This document shows positions 39,026-49,061 of a DNA stretch of 64,000 bases, piece after piece. Below the pieces are notes generated by a model. That model searched no databases, had not been told where the DNA came from, and saw nothing but the letters and a program-made list of their open reading frames with translations. Positions within the stretch are counted from its first letter, which is position 1; each line of letters starts with the position of its first letter. This DNA is from Nematocida parisii ERTm1. Its lineage: Eukaryota > Microsporidia. The stretch spans positions 248,001 through 312,000 of the forward strand of contig NW_013524648.1 in the NCBI RefSeq assembly GCF_000250985.1. The letters run 5' to 3'. The position numbers and the translations under genes were made by a program.

Positions 39026-40258
39026 ATGACTGAAGAAGCAGCAACAGAATACTTGCAAAGTGAAGAAGAAAAAAGAGTCTACAATAGTATAAAGAATGGG
39101 GAATACTCTGAACGAATCCCTTGTAAAATACTCAAAATAGCCAGAGAGGAAATAAAAGATGCATTAAAAACAGAAAAGAGTATACTGAAAATGGAAAGGG
39201 TTCCAAGAATTTTAGATTGCAGTATATTTCAGGAGACAAACAAAAAAAGAGGCATTCACATAGAAACCGACGCAATGTACAAAAAAACAGATAACCTATG
39301 GATTGTGCTAGATGAATCATCTGAGAAGGGCCATTCTGCTACACTGGTTTTAAGCTATGAATACTTCACTCACAATGAGCTATTAAAAAAGGCAGGAATA
39401 TGCGAAAAAGAGTACCAGTCTAGCTATAATAGAGTAGGGAGTATAATCCATTTAAACTTAAAGGAGGAATCACTAAAGCACAAAGAAATTATTGCAAAAA
39501 CGCTTTTGAACAAAATAAAAGACTGCAAAACTGTAATAAGAAAAAAGTCTAATATCGAAAATGTGTTCAGAAATATAGAAATAGACCATCTTCAAGGGGT
39601 TCCTTCATATAAAACAGTTCACAGAGAAAATGGATTAAAATTTAGTATAGATTATGATAAAGTGTACTGGAACTCAAAGCTACAGAAAGAGAGGGAGGTT
39701 TTAAGCAAAGAAATCCATAAAAACCAGACTGTTTGTGATATGTTTTGTGGAGTGGGCCCGTTTTCGATTCTTGCATTATATAAAGGCGCCGAAGTGTGGG
39801 CAAACGACCTAAACCCAGCAAGCGTTGCTAATTTTAAAGAAAGCATTATTCTCAACCGAAAGGCGCTTGGCCTTGAAGAAGTAGAGAGCGCCATATGGAA
39901 TGAAGAGCTTGAGGGCAAAGTGCATCTTTACAATCTAGATGCCTACGAGTTTTTAAAAGAGGCAACGGAGGCAAGAAAAAAAATGAATGTATCTCCCCGA
40001 TTTAACCACTACATTCTAAACCTACCAGAGCTAACACTAACTTTTATAAAGCACTTTGCAGCATTGGAAAAAACCACAGAGCCACATAAATCTGGGCATG
40101 CAACAGTACATGCATACTTCTTTATTAGAACAGGAGAGTCTGCTACTGAGAAAATAGAAAAAGAAATGAACAGAAGAATAAAAGGAACTGCAAGACTAGT
40201 TAGAAAGGTATCACCAAGCAAAGAAATGTGGGTTGTCTCGTTTACACTTTTACAGTAA
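39026..40258 (+). CDS. TRM5: tRNA (guanine-37-N1)-methyltransferase TRM5
   Basis: 410 residues from ATG. Diagnostic Trm5/TYW2 blocks are present: RVGSIIHLNL (136-145), KTVIRKKSNIENVFRN (168-183), KVYWNSKLQKER (212-223), the AdoMet-binding DMFCGVGPFSILA (238-250), NDLNPASVANF (260-270) and an NLPEL motif near 344. Trm5 uses S-adenosylmethionine to form m1G37 next to the anticodon and prevents frameshifting. The length agrees with eukaryotic Trm5 (~450-500) after some trimming. The NLPEL motif (NLP family signature) and the preserved WNS block favour Trm5 over the wybutosine enzyme TYW2. An N-terminal mitochondrial extension is absent, fitting the lack of mitochondrial DNA in microsporidia. Confidence 0.9.
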   Translation: MTEEAATEYLQSEEEKRVYNSIKNGEYSERIPCKILKIAREEIKDALKTEKSILKMERVPRILDCSIFQETNKKRGIHIETDAMYKKTDNLWIVLDESSEKGHSATLVLSYEYFTHNELLKKAGICEKEYQSSYNRVGSIIHLNLKEESLKHKEIIAKTLLNKIKDCKTVIRKKSNIENVFRNIEIDHLQGVPSYKTVHRENGLKFSIDYDKVYWNSKLQKEREVLSKEIHKNQTVCDMFCGVGPFSILALYKGAEVWANDLNPASVANFKESIILNRKALGLEEVESAIWNEELEGKVHLYNLDAYEFLKEATEARKKMNVSPRFNHYILNLPELTLTFIKHFAALEKTTEPHKSGHATVHAYFFIRTGESATEKIEKEMNRRIKGTARLVRKVSPSKEMWVVSFTLLQ

Positions 40259-40390
40259 TAAAATTATTGTCATTTAAATATAGAGAAAACATTTAAAGTC
40301 CTTCAATAAAAATACAAAATAAATATGAAGGTATATGGGTTTGAAAATAAATAAAAATATATTATTTTAATGGTGCTTGCCAGAAATTTA

Positions 40391-42019
40391 TTATGCCAGC
40401 TTCTTTTTTACAGACGCAAGCATATTGTTAAGAATGTTGTGCTGCTCCTCAAGTATAGATGCCGTCTGTTCTGCCTTCTCCAGATTAAATTCGCGCCTGT
40501 ATGCTATTGCATTCTCTGCCAAAGATGCCAGGCCATCGCTTAATAAATTCGCTCTTTTCTCTAATTGGGCGTACTGCGAAGATGCTCCTTTTACTTCTAG
40601 GCCCAGTGATTTTCCTGCCCGCTCAAGAACATCAACCAGCAGTGCATTGTACTTTTCGTTGATGCTAGTTAGTTTGTTTGTTAGCCGAAGAATTCCTCCT
40701 TCTACTAGCTCATTAAGCCTGTCTCCTAGATATCTTCTACTTATTTTTAGCTTCTCAATTACAGACTTTTGTTTTTCTAGTCGCATCGCTAGATCTTCAT
40801 ATCCAAAAATAATTTCGGGGTATAAATACCCTGGTGCTGGATTGAGCCGCACTGCCTGATTCCATACGTCCAGCGATACATTGCTTGGTTTTTGCATATG
40901 TGGATAAGTCGGGTCTGCTAAGTTGTAAAATGTATATGTGAATTTATACAGAGGGCTGTTCCGGTCATAAGCTTTCTCTAGATAGTCAATCGTACACTGA
41001 ACATCATCCACTGATCCTGTTGCATTTTTTAGCGAGGAGTTTATAAGACTATTTGTTACATTGGAAATAGACTGATTTGCCCCTAGCCCACTGTCCTGTC
41101 TAAACATAGAAGATCCTAGCCCCGATTGAGCTCCGCCTAGTCCGCTGCCAAGAGATGATTGCATTCCTGCACCTATGCTCCCTCCAAATACAGAGCCCAT
41201 CTGGCTTCCTCCAATTACTGAGGTGTTTCCCATTTGATTTCCAAATCCAGTGCTGCCTCCCAAGCTATTCTGGTTGCTTCCAAAGCCCATATTGTTGCCT
41301 AGTCCTGAGGTATTTCCAAGCATGCTACCAACACCAGTATTACCGCCTAATGTATTTTGGTTGCTACCAAATCCAGTGTTTCCTAATCCACCTCCTAATT
41401 GACTTCCCTGCCCATTAGTATTCATGGAACTTCCAAACCCATTATTACTTCCAAATCCATTATTGCTGCCGAACCCACTAGTAGTGTTTTGTCCTGAACC
41501 AAGACCAAAAGAATTGTTGTTGTTTCCAGAGTTCCCTCCGAAGCCTCCTAAACTACTCATATTATTCACATTGTTCATACCACCCATACTGTTCATATTA
41601 TTCATACTATTTGTATTATTCATACTGTTCATACTGTTCATATTGTTCATTCCACTACCAAAGCCCCCTGGATTTAAAGAATTGCTGCTACTTCCAAACC
41701 CAGTGTTAGCCTGATTATTGCCAAACCCACCACTAAAGCTGTTTCCTTTGTCTGCACCAAATCCCCCCATGCTTAGATTGTTGTTTCCTTGCCCAGAAGA
41801 ATTTCCAAACTCTGAGTTGTTGCTTAATACTAGACTTGTGCTATTGTTCTGCCCCATGTTTGCTCCATTCGCGCCACCAAGTGCCATTTGATTCTGCTGC
41901 GCATTAGAGACACCAAACATATTATTCGGCCCCATTCCCATTTGATTCTGGTTATTCTGTGAAGAATTTGGATTCATTCCTTGTTGCCCGTATTGAGTCT
42001 GATTGTTGTAGAAGGACAT
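40391..42019 (-). CDS. FG-repeat nucleoporin of the Nup54/Nup57 type
   Basis: 542 residues from ATG. Residues 1-~330 are Asn/Gly/Ser/Met-rich with many G-F-G and F-G-S/N units (the FG permeability-barrier domain), including an N-S-M-N-N-M run near 125-160. Residues ~340-542 are the conserved structural part: D-V-Q-C-T-I-D-Y-L, YKFTYTFYNL, W-N-Q-A-V-R-L-N-P-A-P-G, GYEDLAMRLEKQ, then a long coiled coil. The 'W..A...NP.P......GF.DL..R...Q' pattern is that of Nup54/Nup57, which form the central channel with Nup62 and Nup58. The gene is convergent with TRM5, with ~130 bases between stops. Confidence 0.8.
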   Translation of the reverse strand: MSFYNNQTQYGQQGMNPNSSQNNQNQMGMGPNNMFGVSNAQQNQMALGGANGANMGQNNSTSLVLSNNSEFGNSSGQGNNNLSMGGFGADKGNSFSGGFGNNQANTGFGSSSNSLNPGGFGSGMNNMNSMNSMNNTNSMNNMNSMGGMNNVNNMSSLGGFGGNSGNNNNSFGLGSGQNTTSGFGSNNGFGSNNGFGSSMNTNGQGSQLGGGLGNTGFGSNQNTLGGNTGVGSMLGNTSGLGNNMGFGSNQNSLGGSTGFGNQMGNTSVIGGSQMGSVFGGSIGAGMQSSLGSGLGGAQSGLGSSMFRQDSGLGANQSISNVTNSLINSSLKNATGSVDDVQCTIDYLEKAYDRNSPLYKFTYTFYNLADPTYPHMQKPSNVSLDVWNQAVRLNPAPGYLYPEIIFGYEDLAMRLEKQKSVIEKLKISRRYLGDRLNELVEGGILRLTNKLTSINEKYNALLVDVLERAGKSLGLEVKGASSQYAQLEKRANLLSDGLASLAENAIAYRREFNLEKAEQTASILEEQHNILNNMLASVKKKLA

Positions 42020-42272
42020 ACTACTCTACAATAAAAAGACAAAAATATAAAATGAATATCCGCTAAGAAATTCTGCCCACATGACACTTCCAGAGTAAAA
42101 TATAAAAATCCTCAAACCCCACTCAAAAATGAATGAATAAAGTAATTGGCCAGCTAAACTGATTGTATGTGACATGGAGTAAATATAGAAACAAAACTAA
42201 CAAATAGTAGTAAGTAAATACGATCAGTGTTTTATAATTTGTCTATATAAAGAGCACTCCGTTCTATGAGAT

Positions 42273-42575
42273 ATGGTTAAGAAGAACATTGTAAAGCTAT
42301 TCATATCTGTATTATTACTTGTGTGCTTACTGAATTTCAGTACATCCCACGTAAAAGCAGCTGACGGGGCAAGTGGCGGTGACAGCGGCGGTGGCACCCA
42401 GGGAACATTTAAGGATGTCTTTACCCACACATTTATACAAACCCAGACAACTGATGGATTTTTTATAAAGACAGGAAAAATAACATTCAATGTTATAACT
42501 TCTCCAATTTGGTTTGTCTATAATTTAGCATCGTATGGATTTGGAACCATATCTGGAAGAGGATGGACATTCTAA
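42273..42575 (+). CDS. Small secreted protein, unknown
   Basis: 100 residues from ATG. The first ~30 residues (MVKKNIVKLFISVLLLVCLL...HVKA|AD) form a textbook signal peptide with a plausible A-x-A cleavage site at residue 30. A Gly/Ser/Asp spacer follows (G-A-S-G-G-D-S-G-G-G), then a compact Thr/Phe/Gly-rich domain without Cys. A TATA-like TCTATATAAAG stands about 25-30 bases before the ATG. No family recognised. It sits in the housekeeping block with its own promoter. Confidence 0.7.
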   Translation: MVKKNIVKLFISVLLLVCLLNFSTSHVKAADGASGGDSGGGTQGTFKDVFTHTFIQTQTTDGFFIKTGKITFNVITSPIWFVYNLASYGFGTISGRGWTF

Positions 42576-42751
42576 GCCAATTTAAGTATACCAATTGCAT
42601 ATTTGCCTTTGTACTTAGCTCTTTCTAGTATAGAAAAGAAGATAAGCCATTCAATAAAGATTTGTGTATGCCCACATAGAGATTTTTCTATTCTTATTAA
42701 AATGTTTACGTGTTATACTTATATATTTTGTAAACTGTAAAAGAAATAAAA

Positions 42752-43060
42752 ATGAAAGTAATATTCCGGGGCGGCCTTGAGGATAATGTAAACTCTGAAA
42801 CCTTGCTGGTTGACATAGATGAGTTAAAGAATAATTTAGAGAAATTTGAACCATGCGAAATTGTAGTAAAAGACTTAATATACTACATAGAAAGAAACCA
42901 CTTAAAAAGAGACTATAAGCACTTTTCAACAAATGGAGAGCTAGAGGGGGGCATTTTGTGCATAATAAATGAGGTAGACTGGGACATTTTAAATGAGCAG
43001 AACACAGTACTAAATAACAATGATACAATTCATTTTATAACAACCCTTCATGGTGGATAA
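42752..43060 (+). CDS. URM1: Ubiquitin-related modifier URM1
   Basis: 102 residues from ATG, matching the ~99-residue family length. It ends in the required Thr-Leu-His-Gly-Gly tail whose C-terminal glycine is thiocarboxylated. Other Urm1 landmarks are the starting F-R-G-G-L-E, the central G-I-L-C-I-I-N-E-V-D-W and the final D-T-I-H-F-I-T-T-L-H-G-G. Urm1 serves both as the sulfur carrier for 2-thiolation of wobble uridine in tRNA and as a protein modifier. It would need Uba4-type activation, not seen in this window. TRM5 nearby is also a tRNA-modification gene, but they are not adjacent, and microsporidia show no operons, so I read nothing into it. Confidence 0.88.
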   Translation: MKVIFRGGLEDNVNSETLLVDIDELKNNLEKFEPCEIVVKDLIYYIERNHLKRDYKHFSTNGELEGGILCIINEVDWDILNEQNTVLNNNDTIHFITTLHGG

Positions 43061-43352
43061 ACAGTTATTATAAGCACACTCCTAAACCACCATGTTTTTA
43101 GTAGAATCGTTCTGCTATTATAATTATTTGGGTTAAAGTATTAATACAATAGTTCTTACATAGTGTCATTTTATAAATACACCAGTATTATTAACTTATA
43201 CATATGCAATAAATATTCTTTCTAAATAGTAATCCTTTATGTGTTTGTCTCTTTCTTTCCTCACATCTTTAACTGTGTTTTATCAATATTTTTATTATAG
43301 AATATGCAAATATAAAAAATAACTCACTAATTATTAGTATAGCATAATAATT
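43061..43352. other. Intergenic between convergent genes, no gene seen
   Basis: AT-rich. Only transcript ends are expected here. Confidence 0.4.
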
Positions 43353-44609
43353 TTATTCATTGGTTCTTTCGTATACAGTCATATTATGTCCTGGATTCAG
43401 CCATAAGGAACTAATAAAGCATAAAATTTGTTTAAGCATGTTTTTAAATCTATCATTGCGCCTAAATTCAATCTTTAGCCGAATTTTTTCTAATGCAAAT
43501 AGTGTTAGAATAACCAGAAGAATTATAAGAAAGACTAAATTCATATAAAATGTTAGAAATATTGCAAAGAACAGATAGGTGGCAAGTGATGACAGCCGAG
43601 GAAGTAACCTTGTCACTGTTTGACTTAGTGTGCTTGTGGTGATTCTTTTTCCTTTCTTTTTCTTCAGATAATACATCTTTCCATTTATATTTATTAAAGA
43701 ATTCTTTTTTACGAACAGCTCCTTATTTGTTTCGATTGTTCGTATAGAAACAAACTCGCTATTTTCTTCAAGTATATTCTCAACTGTAGAATCTGCGGTC
43801 TGTTTTATACTGTTTTCTGAGTCTATTAAACCTTTCATCGAATTATCTTCTATCTTATTATTTAAGAATAAATCGTCTCTGTTTTTATCAGTATTGTCCT
43901 TTTCTTGAAGCTTTTCTTCTGTATTAATTGGTTTACTGTTTTGTTCTATATGGTTAACTTCTAAAGTGTTTGTTTCAACTGTTTCAACAGACAAATCTGC
44001 AGAAATATCACTTGCACACTGTTTTATATCTTCCTCTTCTTCTGAGTATTTCTTCTCATTGGCATTTTTAGTTTCATCGATAATCTCAGATTTTTCTATA
44101 CTATTTACACCATAATTGTAAATTAATTCTTCGGATTTTGTTGTTTCTTTTTCTTCTGCATTAATTATACATTTGTTTTTATGCATATTATGCGAATTTT
44201 CATTTTGATTCAGCTCAGTGGTAATGGCTTCTTGCAGTACATTACTAATAGCGCATGCTCGATCTAAATCAGACTGCGCTATTTGTGGAGCTGCACTCTC
44301 CTTTACTTCTTCTGAACCTTCTTCTGCTGAGTTGTTACATCTATACTTTCCCAGTATTGCTTTTATGTCTATTGTCTCTATCCCCTCTAACAGTTTTCTG
44401 TACTCCTGTGAATCTATAAGAAGATTTTCCTTATGAAACAATTCAACATCCTCTATTTTATACATTAGTTTTATCTTTCCCTTTATATCCTCAATTGTAT
44501 TACACTCTGCCGCATCTAATTCACAAACTTGTGAATCTACTTCCACTCTTATTCTTTTTTCTTCCATTATTTTTGCAAATTCTGCAGAATTTATAAAAGC
44601 AGCAACCAT
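43353..44609 (-). CDS. Ubiquitin-like domain plus membrane hairpin; HERP/Usa1-like ERAD candidate
   Basis: 418 residues from ATG. Residues ~18-85 look like a ubiquitin fold: RIRVEVDSQVCEL, then NTIEDIKGKIKLMYKIED, then ELFHKENLLIDSQEYRKLL and a final IDIKAIL. An acidic, Asn/Glu/Thr-rich linker follows (~90-300). A basic K-K-K-K-G-K-R segment precedes two closely spaced hydrophobic helices at ~345-382. A ubiquitin-like N-terminus and a membrane hairpin near the C-terminus is the layout of HERP/Usa1 of the ER-associated degradation machinery, hence the candidate name. Sequence identity is not enough to be sure; another membrane-bound UBL protein is possible. Confidence 0.55.
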   Translation of the reverse strand: MVAAFINSAEFAKIMEEKRIRVEVDSQVCELDAAECNTIEDIKGKIKLMYKIEDVELFHKENLLIDSQEYRKLLEGIETIDIKAILGKYRCNNSAEEGSEEVKESAAPQIAQSDLDRACAISNVLQEAITTELNQNENSHNMHKNKCIINAEEKETTKSEELIYNYGVNSIEKSEIIDETKNANEKKYSEEEEDIKQCASDISADLSVETVETNTLEVNHIEQNSKPINTEEKLQEKDNTDKNRDDLFLNNKIEDNSMKGLIDSENSIKQTADSTVENILEENSEFVSIRTIETNKELFVKKNSLININGKMYYLKKKKGKRITTSTLSQTVTRLLPRLSSLATYLFFAIFLTFYMNLVFLIILLVILTLFALEKIRLKIEFRRNDRFKNMLKQILCFISSLWLNPGHNMTVYERTNE

Positions 44610-44899
44610 ACAAAATTTTTAAAAACAAACCAATAAGTATAGCCTTGAAGTGTTCTTTCTGGCCATATAACCTTATAAATTCATTTTATAACTATTTTAA
44701 CCGCCTTATTAAGCATAAAAATAGAAAATATTTTATATTTAATCAAGTCTTAGGAGAAGAATTGGAAGAGAGCAGAGTAGGAGGAATAACCCGAATTTCA
44801 TATAGGAGAGTTTTATTATTATTGCAATATATTCCATGCGTATAGACCGGCAAAATAGAATTACAAGTCTTATTGATACAGAAAATAACTGCGCTGTTA
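44610..44899. other. Upstream region of the UBL-membrane gene, one AACCCGAA octamer
   Basis: About 290 AT-rich bases. AACCCGAA at 44788-44795 lies ~180 bases before the downstream gene's ATG. No gene. Confidence 0.4.
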
Positions 44900-45541
44900 T
44901 CACATGCCTTTTTTCTTCTCAATGTTATTTTGCCGGTATAGATTCATTCTTGTTGTTTCGATGTAGTTTGGATCGACTAAAAAACTGGCCGTTAGTCCGT
45001 GAATGACTTCATCCATGTTATTGTCTTTTCTTTCAGACTTTTCATACTCCAGGTATTTTAGCATTCTTACAATAAGTACTGGGTTTTTATACTCTTTGTC
45101 TATTTTCTCAATGAATTCGTATATTTTAGGAGACAAAAATACTGTTGTATTGTTTGCGTCTATTATATTTACATCTTCTAGCTCCCTGATAAAACACATT
45201 ACGCTTCTATCTATGGTTAGGCTCTTTATTGGGTGGCATCTGATCTCTTTCACCTTTACATATAGCAGTTTTATAGACTTACAGCTTATACATAGGGGAA
45301 TACTTGGTGTTTTTATCAGGTTAATTATACCCACACACACCGGGCATGTCTTGGGGCAGGTCATTCTGCTGCATGCATTTTTAATTCTTATGCTTGGTAT
45401 TAGCTTGTTTATTTCGTCAATCCATATGTTTAGTACGATGTCATATTTTAGTATTAGTATTGTTTCGTCTTCTATTTCCTTTACAATCTCTTCCGCCCAC
45501 TTGTAGGTTATTTCCTTTTTAAGTATTTCGCTTGCCTTCAT
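44900..45541 (-). CDS. Small Cys-cluster protein, unknown
   Basis: 213 residues from the ATG at 45539-45541 (MKASEILKKEITY). The longer frame begins with a TTG and adds 53 Phe-rich residues that I reject. A possible zinc-binding cluster lies around residues 56-90: C-S-R-M-T-C-P-K-T-C-P-V-C and later C-I-S-C (C-x4-C-x3-C-x2-C...C-x2-C). Helical segments surround it. The spacing is not a standard RING, LIM or GATA finger. It could belong to a DNA-transaction or transcription complex, but I cannot name it. It sits upstream of the P5-type ATPase on the same strand. Confidence 0.55.
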   Translation of the reverse strand: MKASEILKKEITYKWAEEIVKEIEDETILILKYDIVLNIWIDEINKLIPSIRIKNACSRMTCPKTCPVCVGIINLIKTPSIPLCISCKSIKLLYVKVKEIRCHPIKSLTIDRSVMCFIRELEDVNIIDANNTTVFLSPKIYEFIEKIDKEYKNPVLIVRMLKYLEYEKSERKDNNMDEVIHGLTASFLVDPNYIETTRMNLYRQNNIEKKKGM

Positions 45542-45984
45542 GTCTTTGCTGGCTTTCCTTGGTGTTAAATATTTTCGAATTATTTTTATATTTAGAAAAT
45601 TCCAAACCCCTTCAGACTTATGCCAAATAAAATAAAATGAGAAGAGTTTTTTAAAACATAAAATATGTAGAAAAGCACATAAAAGCCTGGATTTAGGCAA
45701 GAATCCAAGAATCGATTAAAGAAAAACTTACAAAAAGAATTGGCACCAGACAAATATATAAAAAGTTTATTTATTCTAGTAGAAATATCTAATATAAAAT
45801 AGCAATAAACGCATATGCCGCTACTTAGAGTAGAAGCGCATTCATTATTTTAGATAGCAGAATTACTATAAAAGAGTCTGAAACAGTAAGAATAAGAATC
45901 GCAAGGGTTGCATTAAGCGATAGTGGTAAAAGATTAAAAAAACTTCTGATTTTAACAAAGAAATAAGTGTTAGACCCAGAAACA
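45542..45984. other. Intergenic between two minus-strand genes, no gene seen
   Basis: About 440 AT-rich bases. No supported frame. It includes the 3' end of the ATPase gene and the promoter of the Cys-cluster gene. Confidence 0.4.
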
Positions 45985-48951
45985 TCACTTACTGCAATAA
46001 ACAAAAGGCTCAAAAAGCACTAAGTGAAAGATGTAGAACCCCACAAACAGCTTGTTACTACTTTTGTTTTCTCTAAAGGGTGCGCCTGGCGTGTATTCTA
46101 GCCCAGAATAAAGTGCCTGCAGGTTTGACATAAGAAATATTCCGGATGCCAGCTGAGACTGCTCTGATAGCTTGTTTGGCTTCGATGGATCTACTTTTAC
46201 ATGGCCTAGATACTCCATATACTTCAGTAGAATAAGAAGATGCACTAAATGCGTGAAGCAGTGCACAACTATTCCAACAAGCGGCGGCCAAGCAGCAAGT
46301 CTTTTTTGCGGCCTTTTATTAGATAGTTTAGAAGATGCTCTAAATTGGGACATGAGTATGGAAAGTGGAATGTTTATGAGAATATCTATATATATATTCT
46401 GCGTATCTGACATGAACAGTCCTTTAAATAAGAGAATTAGCAGCGCGTTAAACTGGGATATGGTTATTATAAGGATCTGTTCTATTTTGCTTAGAGTAGT
46501 TATAAGTGCACACTTCCCCTCCTTTATAATATCAAGTATACAGGATATTTCCTTGGTATATGACAGATACGATGAAACACAGTACTCAACTGAACCTTCG
46601 GAGTTTGACAGAGAGATGCCCACATCTGCTATTTGTATTGCATTACAGTCATTAGCCCCATCCCCAACAAAACACACTAAATCTGTTTCCTTATACATTT
46701 CAACAACCTGGCTCTTTTGCAGAGGATTCATCCGAGCAAAGACCTTGCACCGCCTTTGAAGAAGCTGCTTGTACTCTAGCGATGCCATAAGCTGATCAAA
46801 CAGGGCGCCCTCGACAGCAATCACATAGTCAATGTACGATTCGTAGTCCTGGCCCTTTTTAACTTTCATTAACATTTTATCAAAAACAACATCATCGTTA
46901 ACACACTCCCACTCTATAGACTCAATGCTCTTTTTTTGTGCATTGAATTTTGGATATATAACCGGCACGTGTGGATCAATTATTCCGCAATGCATTGCTA
47001 CAGACACAGCAGTTAATAATGCATCCCCAGTACACATTATATTTGATAAGCCTGCCTTCTTAAGAACCTCTATTGTTTTGGCAGTTTCCTCCTTCAGTTT
47101 ATTCTCAAACACAATGGTGCACAACAACTTTAAATCGGACTCTACCTCTGCCCGGCTAGACAAGCTAGTCTTTACAGGTTTTCCTGCTAGCGATATAACT
47201 CTATATCCCTCTCTTGTATACCCACTAACTATTTCTATATTTCTGTTAACATCATCCTGGCTTTCTGTGATGGACTGGATTGTCTCGGTTGATCCCTTAG
47301 TAAATACGTATGTGTTTCCACACATAAGATCTGCAACAGTAGACATCCTCCTTATTGTCGAGTCAAAGTCAAATGTTTCTTTTATTTTCCCAATAGGCTT
47401 TCCATCAGCAGTGATAGTTTTTTGCATTTTTTGATTTGACACTATATATTCTACATCTCCATCAGCAAATTGCAGCAACTTAATATCCAATGGATCTCCA
47501 ATAAGCCTGTCTCCTATTTTCTCCACAGAGTGGCATAGACTAAGGGCCTGCCTAACAATAGGATCTTTTATATCTTCTATCGAATAAATCTCCACTCCAT
47601 CAATGTTTATACACTTTATGTCAAGCCCTTCCTCTGTAAGTGTTCCAGTCTTGTCAAAGCATACTTTTGTAATCGTGCCCGAGATGTTGCTTATTGAGAT
47701 GTCCTTGCATACTATCTTTCTTCTATGAAGTCTTTGTGCGCACATAGACATTCCTACCCAGATAGCTGTGGGAAGTGAAGGAGACACCAGCGCATATATA
47801 AGATCAAACATATAACACATTAAAGTCTTAGTGGGCACACTGCCATGTAAATAAGTAAATATAGATGCAACGCATGGTATAAGCATAATTCCGATAGCAC
47901 CAATCACCTTAATTGTGTCATAGTATATTGGTGGTTTAGTTATTTTCTGACCAATCAAATTTTTAAATGCCTTTCCTCTAGCAGAGTTGTAAGATATTCT
48001 GACTGCACGCACCAAACAACAATTATTCAGCTCTAAATACTTCCTGAGTTCAGAGTCCTCGCCCTTGTATACATATTGCAAATCGTCCTGAGCCATCGCT
48101 TGAAAAACAATAGATCCTGCCAAAACCTCAGCTCCTTCTTTTTTTAGAACAGGAACAGACTCGCCAGTAACAAATCCTTCATTCACTGCAACAGATCCAC
48201 TGATAACGACGCAGTCGCAGGGAACCTCTGCAAAGGGAAACAGCATCAATAAGTCGCCCAGCACAATGTCTGCTTCCTTCACTACGGATACGGTGTCGTT
48301 GGAAACTATAAAAGAGTGTCTCTCCACTTTGGATATTTTATCTGACTGGTCGTTCTTCTGTACATCTGCCGTTACCTCATTCATCAGATTAAATGCCATA
48401 AGTAGAAAGATAATAAAGGCATAGACATAATACTCTATATAAATCCATAACAAAATACCAAAAATTGTATATACGTTGATTGTGTCAAACAGCGCATCAA
48501 AGAATATGTAAAAATTACTTTTGCTCTTTGTCACTAGCAAATTCTTTCCAAACAGTATTTCTCTTTCCTGCCTCGTCAGTGTGTCAATGTACTTAGCTCC
48601 CCGTGGCTTATAATACTCCCCAGTTCTCCAGTTAAATATTAGCCGGGTGCCATTTATATACACATATCGGTACTTTCCGTTCTTTACATACTCTCTAATC
48701 AGATACGTAATACCGGCCTCTTCAACTTGTTCTTCTTTTACATCAAACGCCTTTCCGTTAAATATTAAAATGTCTGCATCTTCAACGGATGTTGGCTTTG
48801 TTTCTAGCAATAGTTTTATTCTGGGGGACGAGCAAAGCACATGGAGAAGTCCTAAAGTCATCACTGAGAAACCATAGTACACTTCTTTAGGAAATCTGCG
48901 CTTTCTTCCCTCCATTCTACTCCTATTCTGGTCTCCAATGAATGTTGGCAT
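45985..48951 (-). CDS. P5-type cation-transporting ATPase (ATP13A/Ypk9-like)
   Basis: 988 residues from ATG. All P-type ATPase signatures are present: TGESVPV (262-268) in the actuator domain, the phosphorylation site DKTGTLT (433-439), KGSTE (552-556), TGDALLTA (641-648) and GDGANDCNA (763-771). GDGANDC is the P5 form. The membrane motif of helix M4 reads S-P-S-L-P (390-394), closest to the PPALP of P5B (lysosomal polyamine exporters, ATP13A2/Ypk9) and unlike PPELP of P5A (Spf1, an ER helix dislocase). About ten membrane helices are visible. It is shorter than the family norm (1,150-1,470). The leading Pro of the motif is Ser here, which is unusual. Substrate specificity is an inference. Confidence 0.85.
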   Translation of the reverse strand: MPTFIGDQNRSRMEGRKRRFPKEVYYGFSVMTLGLLHVLCSSPRIKLLLETKPTSVEDADILIFNGKAFDVKEEQVEEAGITYLIREYVKNGKYRYVYINGTRLIFNWRTGEYYKPRGAKYIDTLTRQEREILFGKNLLVTKSKSNFYIFFDALFDTINVYTIFGILLWIYIEYYVYAFIIFLLMAFNLMNEVTADVQKNDQSDKISKVERHSFIVSNDTVSVVKEADIVLGDLLMLFPFAEVPCDCVVISGSVAVNEGFVTGESVPVLKKEGAEVLAGSIVFQAMAQDDLQYVYKGEDSELRKYLELNNCCLVRAVRISYNSARGKAFKNLIGQKITKPPIYYDTIKVIGAIGIMLIPCVASIFTYLHGSVPTKTLMCYMFDLIYALVSPSLPTAIWVGMSMCAQRLHRRKIVCKDISISNISGTITKVCFDKTGTLTEEGLDIKCINIDGVEIYSIEDIKDPIVRQALSLCHSVEKIGDRLIGDPLDIKLLQFADGDVEYIVSNQKMQKTITADGKPIGKIKETFDFDSTIRRMSTVADLMCGNTYVFTKGSTETIQSITESQDDVNRNIEIVSGYTREGYRVISLAGKPVKTSLSSRAEVESDLKLLCTIVFENKLKEETAKTIEVLKKAGLSNIMCTGDALLTAVSVAMHCGIIDPHVPVIYPKFNAQKKSIESIEWECVNDDVVFDKMLMKVKKGQDYESYIDYVIAVEGALFDQLMASLEYKQLLQRRCKVFARMNPLQKSQVVEMYKETDLVCFVGDGANDCNAIQIADVGISLSNSEGSVEYCVSSYLSYTKEISCILDIIKEGKCALITTLSKIEQILIITISQFNALLILLFKGLFMSDTQNIYIDILINIPLSILMSQFRASSKLSNKRPQKRLAAWPPLVGIVVHCFTHLVHLLILLKYMEYLGHVKVDPSKPNKLSEQSQLASGIFLMSNLQALYSGLEYTPGAPFRENKSSNKLFVGFYIFHLVLFEPFVYCSK

Positions 48952-49061
48952 AGTCGGGGTAAAAAATTAATAGTTTAAATACGGGGGAATTCCTATTGGA
49001 GTACTATTTTTGATTTTTATTGGTAAAATACTAGGGGATTCATCTCTATATCTAGATATAT

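Noticed and set aside
44645-44845. Plus-strand frame of 66 residues upstream of the UBL-membrane gene
   Set aside because: It starts with TTG and has no coding signature. It overlaps the presumed promoter.
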